The notes under the pieces were generated by a model that saw only the letters and a list, made by a program, of their open reading frames with translations, was not told the origin of the DNA and searched no databases. 40,567 nucleotides of DNA from Cellulomonas terrae (GTDB lineage: Bacteria > Actinomycetota > Actinomycetes > Actinomycetales > Cellulomonadaceae). Of the stretch, positions 1 through 7,231 are shown in pieces (position 1 is the stretch's first letter; every line of letters starts with the position of its first letter). The stretch is from NCBI RefSeq assembly GCF_007990265.1, contig NZ_BJWH01000030.1, positions 1 through 40,567 of the forward strand. The letters are read 5' to 3'. Both the position numbers and the translations under genes were made by a program.

Positions 1-655
1 CGCGAGCCCACTGCGGGTGGAGCTCGCGGCCGCCGCGGTCGGCGATGCCCGCCGCGACCTCGTCGGGGTCGTCCCCGGCCTCGAGCCGGATGTCGAGGTG
101 CAGCCGGTTCTTCTCCGGGCCCTTGCCTGCCGGCTCGGGGCACAGGTCGAGGAGCGGACCGCGGCGAGACGGGTGACGCAGGGTGCGCGGTGCGACGCCG
201 GGCGCGTCCGTCCAGCCCGTCAGCCACGACCAGAAGCCCGCGTCCCGGTCGGGGTCGGCGCAGTCGAGCGGCAGCACCGCGATGGGTCCGGTGTCGGTGT
301 ACACCGACCTGTCCTCCATGACGCAGCAGGGGTTGCCCTCGGGGTCGGCCAGGACGACCCACGGCACGTCGCCCTGACCGATGTCGAGCAGCCGAGCACC
401 CAGCGCGAGCAGCCGGTCGACCTCCTCGGCCTGCCGGTCCCCGCCGCGCAGGTCCAGGTGGAGCCGCGGCGGGTCGGCCGGTCGCTCGGGCACCCGCTGG
501 AAGCACAGGTCGAGCACGGGTCCGCCCTCGACGGCGAGCCTCGTCTCGAAGCCGTCGGGCTCGTCGGTCAGCCGCTCTCCGCCGACCACCGCCTCCCAGA
601 ACCGGCCCACCCGCTGCGGGTCGACGGCGTCGAAGACGAGGTTCTCCAGGTACAT
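1..655 (-). CDS. VOC (glyoxalase/bleomycin-resistance superfamily) protein, 3' end cut by window edge
   Basis: About 218 residues are visible and the C-terminus lies beyond base 1. The translation has two similar halves, each beginning with a hydrophobic strand and containing a short LDLC or LHLD segment, which is the paired beta-alpha-beta-beta-beta layout of a VOC protein (residues about 1-110 and 118-218). Members bind a metal and act as lyases, dioxygenases or drug-binding proteins; nothing here fixes the substrate. The ATG at 655 is chosen because a TACGGT hexamer lies 7 nt upstream and there is no Shine-Dalgarno sequence. An in-frame GTG at 664 lies inside that hexamer. It is divergent from the gene at 721. 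Confidence 0.8.
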   Translation of the reverse strand, partial: MYLENLVFDAVDPQRVGRFWEAVVGGERLTDEPDGFETRLAVEGGPVLDLCFQRVPERPADPPRLHLDLRGGDRQAEEVDRLLALGARLLDIGQGDVPWVVLADPEGNPCCVMEDRSVYTDTGPIAVLPLDCADPDRDAGFWSWLTGWTDAPGVAPRTLRHPSRRGPLLDLCPEPAGKGPEKNRLHLDIRLEAGDDPDEVAAGIADRGGRELHPQWAR

Positions 656-662
656 GGTGGAC

Positions 663-668
663 ACCGTA
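663..668 (-). promoter_or_regulatory. Candidate -10 hexamer TACGGT of a leaderless VOC gene
   Basis: TACGGT on the minus strand ends 7 nt before the ATG at 655, so transcription would begin at or next to the start codon. Inferred from spacing; no convincing -35. Confidence 0.5.
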
Positions 669-708
669 GGTCGGGTGGGACCGGGCTCGCCTCCCGTCCC
701 GTGCGTCC

Positions 709-714
709 TAGGAT
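709..714 (+). promoter_or_regulatory. Candidate -10 hexamer TAGGAT of a leaderless membrane-protein gene
   Basis: TAGGAT is followed by 6 nt and the GTG start at 721; no ribosome binding site is present. It lies back to back with the VOC hexamer in a 65-bp divergent gap. Confidence 0.5.
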
Positions 715-720
715 GCCCGG

Positions 721-1167
721 GTGATCCGGTACCAGGAACGCTCCCCCAGCCGTCGCGCGTGGCTCGTCCTCCTCGGGATCTGCGTCGTCGCGTGGCTCGG
801 CCTCTTCCTCGTCGACACCTCCTCCCCGTGGATGCCGACCACGATCGTCGGCATGCTCGGCGTCATCGCGGCGATCACCCTGTGGAGCACCGGGCGGTAC
901 GGCAACATCACGCTCACGGACACGCTGCTGCGCGTCGGGAGGGCTCGGGTGCCCCTCGCGGACATCCACCCGTGGGGCGTGTCGAAGCCGGGCGAGGCCC
1001 TCTCCGGCAAGATCATCGGCGGCGCGTACGCGCAGGCCATGGGCACGCACGTCGTGGGGCTCACGATGCGCGACGGCCAGACGACGCTGGTGCAGGCGAA
1101 GGCCCCGGAGGCGCTGCGCGCGGCGCTCGACGAGGCGCTGGTGCCGTTCCGCGCGGACGTGCCCTGA
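721..1167 (+). CDS. Small membrane protein, DUF3093/PH-like layout, unknown function
   Basis: 148 aa with a GTG start. Residues about 12-31 and 40-56 form two hydrophobic segments separated by a short polar loop. They are followed by a soluble region with the pattern of a bacterial PH-like fold (GNITLTDTLLRVGRARVPL, then an amphipathic C-terminal helix). Similar layouts occur in actinobacterial DUF3093-type proteins, but I cannot confirm the family. The GTG is chosen because of the TAGGAT hexamer 6 nt upstream. The gene appears monocistronic, 70 nt before the EspG-like gene. Confidence 0.7.
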   Translation: MIRYQERSPSRRAWLVLLGICVVAWLGLFLVDTSSPWMPTTIVGMLGVIAAITLWSTGRYGNITLTDTLLRVGRARVPLADIHPWGVSKPGEALSGKIIGGAYAQAMGTHVVGLTMRDGQTTLVQAKAPEALRAALDEALVPFRADVP

Positions 1168-1194
1168 CGCCCGGTGGGGGACGTGCCCGCCCGG

Positions 1195-1200
1195 TAAGGT
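1195..1200 (+). promoter_or_regulatory. Possible -10 element TAAGGT of the T7SS-like cassette
   Basis: TAAGGT sits 37 nt before the ATG at 1238, leaving room for a short leader that carries the GAGGAG ribosome binding site at 1223-1228. No good -35 is seen 16-18 bp upstream, so this is a weak call. Confidence 0.3.
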
Positions 1201-1237
1201 TTCGCCCGGCATCGACACCCCCGAGGAGACCTTGAGC

Positions 1238-2065
1238 ATGGCGCAGCTGGATGTGGTGCGGCGACGGATCTCGCTGAGCGACGACGAGTTCGAGACCCTG
1301 CGGCTGGTCCACAACGCCGAGCCGGTCGCGGCCGAGGCCCGGCAGGCGCTCGTCGACGCCGGGATCGTCGACGCCGACGGCGACATCGCGCCGCTCGTGC
1401 TCGACCTGGTGCGGACCGTCTCGGAGCCGATGATCGAGTGCGCCGTCGAGATCGCGGGCCCGCAGGGTGCCACGAACGCGCTGCTCGCGGTGCGCGAGGA
1501 GACCGTCTGGTACTCCGACCCGTGGCCCGACGGTGGTGCCACGGTCTACAGCCAGGACGAGCTGCCGCAGATCCTCTGGATCCTGGCGCGGCTCGTCGGG
1601 CTGCGCCGCCGCGAGGTGCCGCGCGTCGCGACCCCGTTCACGGTCCCGCTGCGGGCGATCGACGCCGTGGTACAGACGATGGCCCTGTCCGAGGACGCGT
1701 GGGAGCCCACGCGCATCGTGGCGACCGCGCAGCTGGAGCGGTTCTTCGGCGCCGAGCTCGCGGACCAGGACCGCACGATGCTCATGGCGACGCTGTCGTT
1801 CCTGGAGGCCACCGCCCGGGTGACCCTGGTGTGGGGACCGGACATCGCGACGGACGCCCGGGGCCTGGTCCTGTGGGACTGCGGGCCGGGCGGGTACTGG
1901 GTCCGCGAGCAGCCGGCCGAGCCCCTGCGGGCCGAGGACATCACCCCCGACACCGTCGCCCACTTCCAGCCCGTCACCGGCGGGGAGGCCTGGAAGCTGC
2001 TCGCCGGGCTGCTGCCGTCGTCGGCGGACCTGCGGGCGGTGCTCGACCGGGTCCCCACGCCGTGA
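1238..2065 (+). CDS. EspG-like ESX/type VII secretion-associated chaperone
   Basis: 275 aa. The overall pattern resembles the EspG family: an N-terminal helical part, a GIVDADGDIAPLVLDLV segment near residue 45, then the mixed strand/helix core around TNALLAVREETVWYSD and the helical TVPLRAIDAVVQTMAL region. Mycobacterial EspG proteins bind PE/PPE-type secretion substrates in the cytosol. The ATG at 1238 lies 9 nt after GAGGAG; the in-frame TTG at 1232 is too close to that site. The stop overlaps the next gene's GTG (GTGA), so the two are probably translationally coupled. No ESX core component (EccB, EccC, EccD, MycP) is in the window. Family assignment is by pattern only. Confidence 0.6.
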   Translation: MAQLDVVRRRISLSDDEFETLRLVHNAEPVAAEARQALVDAGIVDADGDIAPLVLDLVRTVSEPMIECAVEIAGPQGATNALLAVREETVWYSDPWPDGGATVYSQDELPQILWILARLVGLRRREVPRVATPFTVPLRAIDAVVQTMALSEDAWEPTRIVATAQLERFFGAELADQDRTMLMATLSFLEATARVTLVWGPDIATDARGLVLWDCGPGGYWVREQPAEPLRAEDITPDTVAHFQPVTGGEAWKLLAGLLPSSADLRAVLDRVPTP

Positions 2066-3507
2066 CCGTCAAGGTCGACAAGGACGTCCTCGCGGCGACG
2101 GTCATCGCCCTGGACGACCTGTCGTACGCCCTGCCGGACCTGATGTCCCGCGCGGACCGCCTGGGCGCCGGCACCGAGCTCGCCGGGCTGCGGGGTGCGG
2201 ACCAGTGGGCGGTGGACACTGCACGCGACCTGCAGGCCCGCATCGGCGTGCTGGAGCAGATGGCCCAGGCGAACCCGTCGTTCGCCGGGGTCCGCATGAG
2301 CGGCGACCAGGCGCTCGAGATCGCCGGGCAGTCGATGCGCATCGAGGACGCCGCGCTCGCGCTCGAGGTCGCCGACACCCCCGCCGACGCCTGGACCGAG
2401 GACCCCGCCAACCTCAGCGAGTGGTTCGAGCAGCTCCAGGCTCGGGCGCTGCAGAAGCTCACCGGCATGAGCGACGCCGAGCAGGCCGAGAAGCTCGTCG
2501 ACGCCTACAACGACGTCCAGAACCTGGTCGTCGCCAGCGTCGGCACCACCGCCGCGGTCTCCCAGGTCATCCTCAAGGGCGGCCCCGCGCTGGTCCGGTG
2601 GATGGCCCAGCGCGGCATCGTGGACCCCGGGCTCAACGCCCTGGTCGCGTCCGGTCGCCCGGGCCTCGCGAACTGGCTCAGCGGTGCGCTCAACGCCGCC
2701 GACGCCAACTACATCAACGGCAAGACCCAGTTCACCCGGCCCGGCGCCTTCGTCCCCAACCTCACGCAGAAGCTCCTGCTGCGCACCGCGTCCACGGTCG
2801 AGGACTTCGACGCGTGGGTGCAGCGGACCTCGCAGGCGGTCAAGCCGTACCAGGTCGCCGGCCAGACGAAGCCGACCCTCCTGGCCAAGCTGCTCACGTC
2901 CCGCCCCGGCGTGGCCAGCACCACGTGGGTCTCGTCGATCCTGCAGACCACCAGCACCGGGCAGCTCGCTACCCGGCTCGCCGGCTGGGGCAACAACGTG
3001 TTCGGTCGCCCCTGGACGAACACGGTCACGGGCGTCACCTACGGGCGCGGCGCGGGCAACCTCCTGACGATGGCGAACCAGTCCGGGCTGCGCACGATGG
3101 CCTCCAGCGCCGGGGCGCTGCGTGTCCTCGGCGTCGCCGGGAGCGGCCTGGCCACGGTCGACGGCGTCGTCGGTCTCGTGAACAACTGGGACGAGCACGG
3201 CGAGATGTGGGAGAACGGGGGCACGGAGGGCAAGGCGCACGTCATCGGCGAGTACGCCGAGACCGCGTTCAACGCCTCCATGACCGCCGCGCTCATCGCC
3301 CCCAACCCGGTGACCCTCGGGCTCGTCGCGGTGACCGGGCTGGTCTGGGCGGGCGCCGAGGTCGTCGAGCACTGGGACGACATCACCGCCGCGGTCGACG
3401 ACGCCGCCGACTGGGTGGGCGACCGGGCGGACGACGCCGCCGACTGGGCCGGCGACCGCCTGGACGACATCAAGGAGTCCGACCTCAACCCCATGAACTG
3501 GTTCTAG
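2062..3507 (+). CDS. Putative type VII secretion substrate, WXG/LXG-like helical protein
   Basis: 481 aa, GTG start overlapping the upstream stop. The first ~180 residues read as long amphipathic helices typical of ESX-exported proteins. The middle (about 190-370) is mixed and Gly/Ser/Thr-rich. Near residues 405-440 there is a hydrophobic stretch (ALIAPNPVTLGLVAVTGLVW) followed by EVVEHWDDI, like membrane-associating segments of WXG-type polymorphic proteins. The C-terminus carries an 11-residue repeat, DDAADWVGDRA then DDAADWAGDRL, and ends DLNPMNWF. No catalytic toxin domain is evident. Linkage to an EspG-like gene supports a secreted or surface role, but this is inference. Confidence 0.55.
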   Translation: MTVKVDKDVLAATVIALDDLSYALPDLMSRADRLGAGTELAGLRGADQWAVDTARDLQARIGVLEQMAQANPSFAGVRMSGDQALEIAGQSMRIEDAALALEVADTPADAWTEDPANLSEWFEQLQARALQKLTGMSDAEQAEKLVDAYNDVQNLVVASVGTTAAVSQVILKGGPALVRWMAQRGIVDPGLNALVASGRPGLANWLSGALNAADANYINGKTQFTRPGAFVPNLTQKLLLRTASTVEDFDAWVQRTSQAVKPYQVAGQTKPTLLAKLLTSRPGVASTTWVSSILQTTSTGQLATRLAGWGNNVFGRPWTNTVTGVTYGRGAGNLLTMANQSGLRTMASSAGALRVLGVAGSGLATVDGVVGLVNNWDEHGEMWENGGTEGKAHVIGEYAETAFNASMTAALIAPNPVTLGLVAVTGLVWAGAEVVEHWDDITAAVDDAADWVGDRADDAADWAGDRLDDIKESDLNPMNWF

Positions 3508-3517
3508 GGAGGACGCG

Positions 3518-3796
3518 ATGACCTCAGCGGACCTGTACGCCAAGGCACGGGACCTCGACACGCTCGCCGACGACGTCGAGACCTGCGTCGACGTCGCGTG
3601 GGGGGTGCCCCGCTCGCCGGAGTGGGAGTGCGCCAACGCGGACGACGTGCGGGGCGCGCTCGACCAGTGGCGCACCGCCGCGCGGACGTCGGCACGCAAC
3701 CTGCGCGAGGAGGCGTCGCGCGTGCGGGGGGAGGCCGGCCGGGCGGCGGAGCGCGAGCAGGACGAGCGCGACGCCCGGGCGAACCAGCCGCAGTGA
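3518..3796 (+). CDS. Small WXG100-sized helical protein in the T7SS-like cassette
   Basis: 92 aa, with a good ribosome binding site (GGGAGGA) just before the ATG, 10 nt after the previous stop. The protein is almost wholly helical and charged: LYAKARDLDTLADDVETC, then a short WGVPRSPEWEC turn, then a long Arg/Glu-rich helix. A helix-turn-helix hairpin of about 100 residues matches ESX/WXG100 proteins in size, but a canonical WXG triplet at the turn is absent (WECAN instead). Two cysteines flank the turn. Its place between a putative substrate and an unknown protein suggests a secretion partner or co-substrate. Confidence 0.5.
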   Translation: MTSADLYAKARDLDTLADDVETCVDVAWGVPRSPEWECANADDVRGALDQWRTAARTSARNLREEASRVRGEAGRAAEREQDERDARANQPQ

Positions 3797-4431
3797 CCGG
3801 GCCCGACGTCTGGGCGCCGCTCGGCACGGCAGGGACGGTCGACGTCGTCGACGCCCTGACCCACCTGCAGTTCCAGGGCACCCGCACGACGGCACCCCAC
3901 GTGCACCGGTGCACCCTGGACGTCGCCGGCCACCACGTCGACGTCCACTGGCGGCTCGGGCGCGTCCTGGCGTGCTCGGTGACCGGCCCCGACGGTGAGG
4001 CCCGCGAGGTGGCGTCCGGCAAGGCCGAGGGTGTCCGCACCGGTCAGGACACGTTCGTGTGGGACTACACGGTCATGCCGCTGACCGTCCTGGGCGGCAC
4101 GATCGAGGTCACCCGGGAACGCAGCGGACGCGACCGGTGGGAGTTCCGCGTGGACGGGCCGCAGGACCGGACCTGGCGGTGGCGCCCCGCCGGCACCCTC
4201 ATCGCCGACCGCATGGAGCTCACGCGGGACGGCGAGCGTTCCCCCGTCGTCACCCACACCCTGCGTCCCGTGCCGGGACACCCCCGCTCACCGTCCGGAC
4301 CACCCACGGTGACCTGGCAGGAGTCGGCGAGCCTGGTCGAGGTCCTCATGCCCGTCCTGTGGGTCCTGGACCAGGTCCACAAGGGGCTGCTGCCGAAGGC
4401 CCAGCGCATCGCGCGCCTCGAGTTCCTCTAG
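3793..4431 (+). CDS. Hypothetical protein, last gene of the T7SS-like cassette
   Basis: 212 aa, GTG start inside the preceding TGA (GTGA overlap). It is strand-rich: repeated short hydrophobic/polar alternations such as CTLDVAGHHVDVHWRLG and WEFRVDGPQDRTWRWRPAG suggest a beta-barrel or lipocalin-like fold. The C-terminal 45 residues turn helical (ASLVEVLMPVLWVLDQVHKG). No signal peptide, so it is probably cytosolic. I do not recognise the family. An immunity or accessory role would be a guess from position only. Confidence 0.6.
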   Translation: MTGPDVWAPLGTAGTVDVVDALTHLQFQGTRTTAPHVHRCTLDVAGHHVDVHWRLGRVLACSVTGPDGEAREVASGKAEGVRTGQDTFVWDYTVMPLTVLGGTIEVTRERSGRDRWEFRVDGPQDRTWRWRPAGTLIADRMELTRDGERSPVVTHTLRPVPGHPRSPSGPPTVTWQESASLVEVLMPVLWVLDQVHKGLLPKAQRIARLEFL

Positions 4432-4470
4432 GGACGGCCCCACCCGCGACCCTCTCTTCCCAAAACGGGC

Positions 4471-4476
4471 TATACG
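4471..4476 (+). promoter_or_regulatory. Possible -10 TATACG of the nucleotidase gene
   Basis: TATACG lies 43 nt before the ATG at 4520 within the only AT-richer patch of the 88-bp gap. The -35 region has no clear match. Confidence 0.3.
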
Positions 4477-4519
4477 GGGCAGGGTGGCTGGTTGTCCGAG
4501 CGTGATCGAGGAGCCCCCC

Positions 4520-6310
4520 ATGCAGATCCGTCGCCGGCGCCAGGGTGCTGCCGCCACCGTCGCCGCCCTTGCCCTGATCCTGACCGGTGCCACCGCCGCC
4601 GACGCGCACGGCAAGCCCCCGAAGCCCCCCAAGCCCGCCAAGACGGTGACCGTCAACCTCATCGCCTTCAACGACTTCCACGGCGCGATCGACCCGCCGA
4701 CGGGCAGCGGCGGCCTGGTCAACGGCACCCCCGCGGGCGGCGTCGAGTACCTCGCCACCGCGGTCAAGACCCTGCGCGCCCAGCAGGAGCAGGAGTCGCC
4801 GTACAGCTTCACGGTGGCCGCCGGGGACCTCGTCGGCGCGAGCCCGCTCGTCAGTGCGGCGTTCCACGACGAGCCGACCGTCGACGAGATGAACAGCCTG
4901 GGCCTCGACGTGACGAGCGTCGGGAACCACGAGTTCGACGAGGGCGTCACGGAGCTGCTCCGCCTGCAGAACGGCGGCTGCCACCCGGTCGACGGCTGCC
5001 TGGACGGCGATGGGTTCGCCGGGGCGGACTACCCGATCCTGGCGGCGAACGTCGTCGACAAGACCACCACCCGCCCCATCCTCGCGCCGTACACGATCGA
5101 GAAGGTCGGCGGCATCAAGGTGGCGTTCGTCGGGATGACGCTCGAGGGGACGCCGAGCATCGTGAACCCGGCGGGGATCACGAGCGTGAGCTTCCTCGAC
5201 GAGGCGGAGACCGCCAACCGCTACGCCCGCGAGCTGCGGCGGCACCACGGCGTCCGGTCGATCGTCCTGCTGCTGCACGAGGGCGGCCAGCAGACCGGCG
5301 CGACCCCGGACCCGAGCGGCTGCACGGGCTTCTCCGGAGCCGTCACCGGCATCGTGTCCCAGCTGGACCCGGCATACGGCGTGGTCGTCAGCGGGCACAC
5401 GCACCGGGCGTACAGCTGCGCACTGCCGAACTCGTCCGGCGCCAGCACCGTCGTGACCAGCGCAGGGTCCAACGGCACGGTCCTGACGGACATCTCCATG
5501 ACGCTCGACAAGCGGGCCAAGACGATCGTCGCGGCCGACGCGCGCAACCTGATCGTCGAGAACGGCGTCAAGAACGCGGACGGGACCTGGCAGCAGTCCG
5601 CGCCCGGCGTGTTCGTCCGCAACCCCGCCACCGTCGACCCCGCCGCCAAGGCCATCGCCGACAAGTACCGAGCCGCGGTGGCACCGCTGGCCAACCGGGT
5701 CGTCGGGTCGATCAGCGCCGACATCACGCGGACCGCGAACGCCGCGGGCGAGAGCACGCTGGGCGACGTGATCGCCGACGGCATGGTCGCCTACACGTCG
5801 TCGGCCGGCGCCCAGCTGGCCCTGATGAACCCCGGCGGCATCCGGGCGGACCTGATCTACACGGCCTCGCCCGGCGGCGAGGCGCCCGGGCAGGTCACCT
5901 ACGGCGAGGTGTTCACGGTGCAGCCGTTCAACAACCTCGTGGTCACCGTGACGCTCACCGGCGCCCAGCTCAAGGAGGTCCTCGAGCAGCAGTTCGCGGG
6001 CTACGCCGGGCAGTCGACCACCAGGATCCTGCAGGTGTCCGACGGCTTCACCTACACCTACACCGCCTCCGCGGCGCTCGGGAGCCGGGTCAGCGCGATG
6101 GCGCTGAACGGCACCCCGGTCGACCCGGCCGGGACCTACCGGGTGAGCACCAACGACTTCCTCGCGAACGGGGGCGACGGTTTCACCACCCTCACGGCCG
6201 CCACCGACCGCGTGACGGCGCCCGGTTTCGACGTCGACTCGCTCGCCGCCTACGTCGGTGCCGGACCCGTCGGGCCGGGACCGCAGAACAGGATCACGCG
6301 GATCCCCTGA
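4520..6310 (+). CDS. Secreted 5'-nucleotidase / 2',3'-cyclic phosphodiesterase (UshA/NadN-like)
   Basis: 596 aa. A Sec signal peptide (Arg-rich start, hydrophobic core, likely cleavage after ADA near residue 29) precedes a Lys/Pro linker. The calcineurin-like metallophosphatase domain follows, with the dinuclear metal motifs NDFHG (51-55), GDLVGAS, GNHEFD (135-140), LLLHEGG and GHTH (292-295). The C-terminal 5'-nucleotidase domain has NPGGIRADL and the nucleobase-stacking NDFLANGGDGF region. The product should hydrolyse extracellular nucleotides to nucleosides and phosphate. The ATG at 4520 is chosen because GAGGAG at 4508-4513 precedes it and it gives an intact signal peptide. No sortase motif or C-terminal anchor is seen. 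Confidence 0.93.
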   Translation: MQIRRRRQGAAATVAALALILTGATAADAHGKPPKPPKPAKTVTVNLIAFNDFHGAIDPPTGSGGLVNGTPAGGVEYLATAVKTLRAQQEQESPYSFTVAAGDLVGASPLVSAAFHDEPTVDEMNSLGLDVTSVGNHEFDEGVTELLRLQNGGCHPVDGCLDGDGFAGADYPILAANVVDKTTTRPILAPYTIEKVGGIKVAFVGMTLEGTPSIVNPAGITSVSFLDEAETANRYARELRRHHGVRSIVLLLHEGGQQTGATPDPSGCTGFSGAVTGIVSQLDPAYGVVVSGHTHRAYSCALPNSSGASTVVTSAGSNGTVLTDISMTLDKRAKTIVAADARNLIVENGVKNADGTWQQSAPGVFVRNPATVDPAAKAIADKYRAAVAPLANRVVGSISADITRTANAAGESTLGDVIADGMVAYTSSAGAQLALMNPGGIRADLIYTASPGGEAPGQVTYGEVFTVQPFNNLVVTVTLTGAQLKEVLEQQFAGYAGQSTTRILQVSDGFTYTYTASAALGSRVSAMALNGTPVDPAGTYRVSTNDFLANGGDGFTTLTAATDRVTAPGFDVDSLAAYVGAGPVGPGPQNRITRIP

Positions 6311-6463
6311 CCGCCCTCACGGGGAGAGGTCGGTCGGTCGCCGCCTCGGAGCGGTGGGGCCGGATCGTGGCGACGGCGGCGACCCCGGTCGAGATCGAGC
6401 TGTGACCTGGACGAGGGCTCCTGCGCAGCCACCGACCGGCATCCTTGGCCGCAGGAGGCCTCG

Positions 6464-7210
6464 ATGACGACGGCGGGACGCAGGACCGGTCACGGCGTCC
6501 TCGCCTGCGCGGTCCTCGCCGTGACCGCCACCCTCGCCGGGTGCGCCGGGACCGGCGGGGCGTCGGACTCCTACGACTGCATGGGGACGTCGATCCCCGC
6601 CGAGACCCTCACCGACCCCCGGCCGGCGACCGAGCTCGACGCCACCGGCCGGGACGCCCTCGCCGGGACGAACGTGCCGCCGATCGACCCCGCGGAGTGG
6701 GCGATCGCGGCCACGACTCCGACGGAGGTCGTGCTGCTGCGTGAGCTGGCCGAGCCCGTCGACCAGGGTGCGGGCGACGTCCGCACCCACGAACGCATGG
6801 TCATCACCCTGGTCGACGCGCCGAACCTCCCGAGCTCACCGGCCTGGATGCTCTCCGCGCTCGGCACCTGCGCGATCACCTCGTCCGCCCCCGGCGCCGG
6901 CAGCGCCACGGTGACGCTCGACCCGGCCGGACCGCCGACCCCCGGGTCGACGGCGGTCGCTCTCCTGGTCACCGAGAGGTCGTGCAACAGCGGCGAGGAC
7001 GCCGACGGTCGCGTCGAGCTGGCGACGCTGCGCGAGACGGCCAGCACCGTCGAGGTCGTGATCACGGTCGAGCCCCGGGACGGCGGACACGACTGCCAGT
7101 CCAACCCCCCGACCCCGTTCACGGTCGAGCTGGCCGAGCCTCTCGGAGACCGACGGCTGCTGGACGCCTCGACGCTCCCGCCCCGGCCGATCACGCTGCC
7201 GACGCACTGA
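6464..7210 (+). CDS. Putative lipoprotein of unknown function
   Basis: 248 aa. The N-terminus has a twin-Arg-containing charged start, a hydrophobic stretch and a lipobox LAGC with the lipidated cysteine at 27, so it should be anchored outside the membrane. The mature part has four or more further cysteines (for example SYDCMG, LGTCAI, ERSCNS, HDCQSN) that could pair as disulfides. No catalytic motif is recognised. AGGAGG at 6453-6458 sits 5 nt before the ATG. It stands alone, convergent with the VWA lipoprotein gene. Confidence 0.7.
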   Translation: MTTAGRRTGHGVLACAVLAVTATLAGCAGTGGASDSYDCMGTSIPAETLTDPRPATELDATGRDALAGTNVPPIDPAEWAIAATTPTEVVLLRELAEPVDQGAGDVRTHERMVITLVDAPNLPSSPAWMLSALGTCAITSSAPGAGSATVTLDPAGPPTPGSTAVALLVTERSCNSGEDADGRVELATLRETASTVEVVITVEPRDGGHDCQSNPPTPFTVELAEPLGDRRLLDASTLPPRPITLPTH

Positions 7211-7231
7211 CCGAGAGGCGCGCCCGGTCAG
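7207..7231. terminator. Short inverted repeat between convergent genes
   Basis: CTGACCG at 7207-7213 pairs with CGGTCAG at 7225-7231 around an 11-nt loop, overlapping both stop codons. It could act as a weak bidirectional terminator. No T tract. Confidence 0.3.

Noticed and set aside
1546..4281. A 911-codon open frame on the minus strand opposite the T7SS-like cassette
   Set aside because: It is antisense to four well-supported genes with overlapping starts, and its composition (Val/Asp/Gly/Arg-rich without folds) is what the reverse of GC-rich codons gives.
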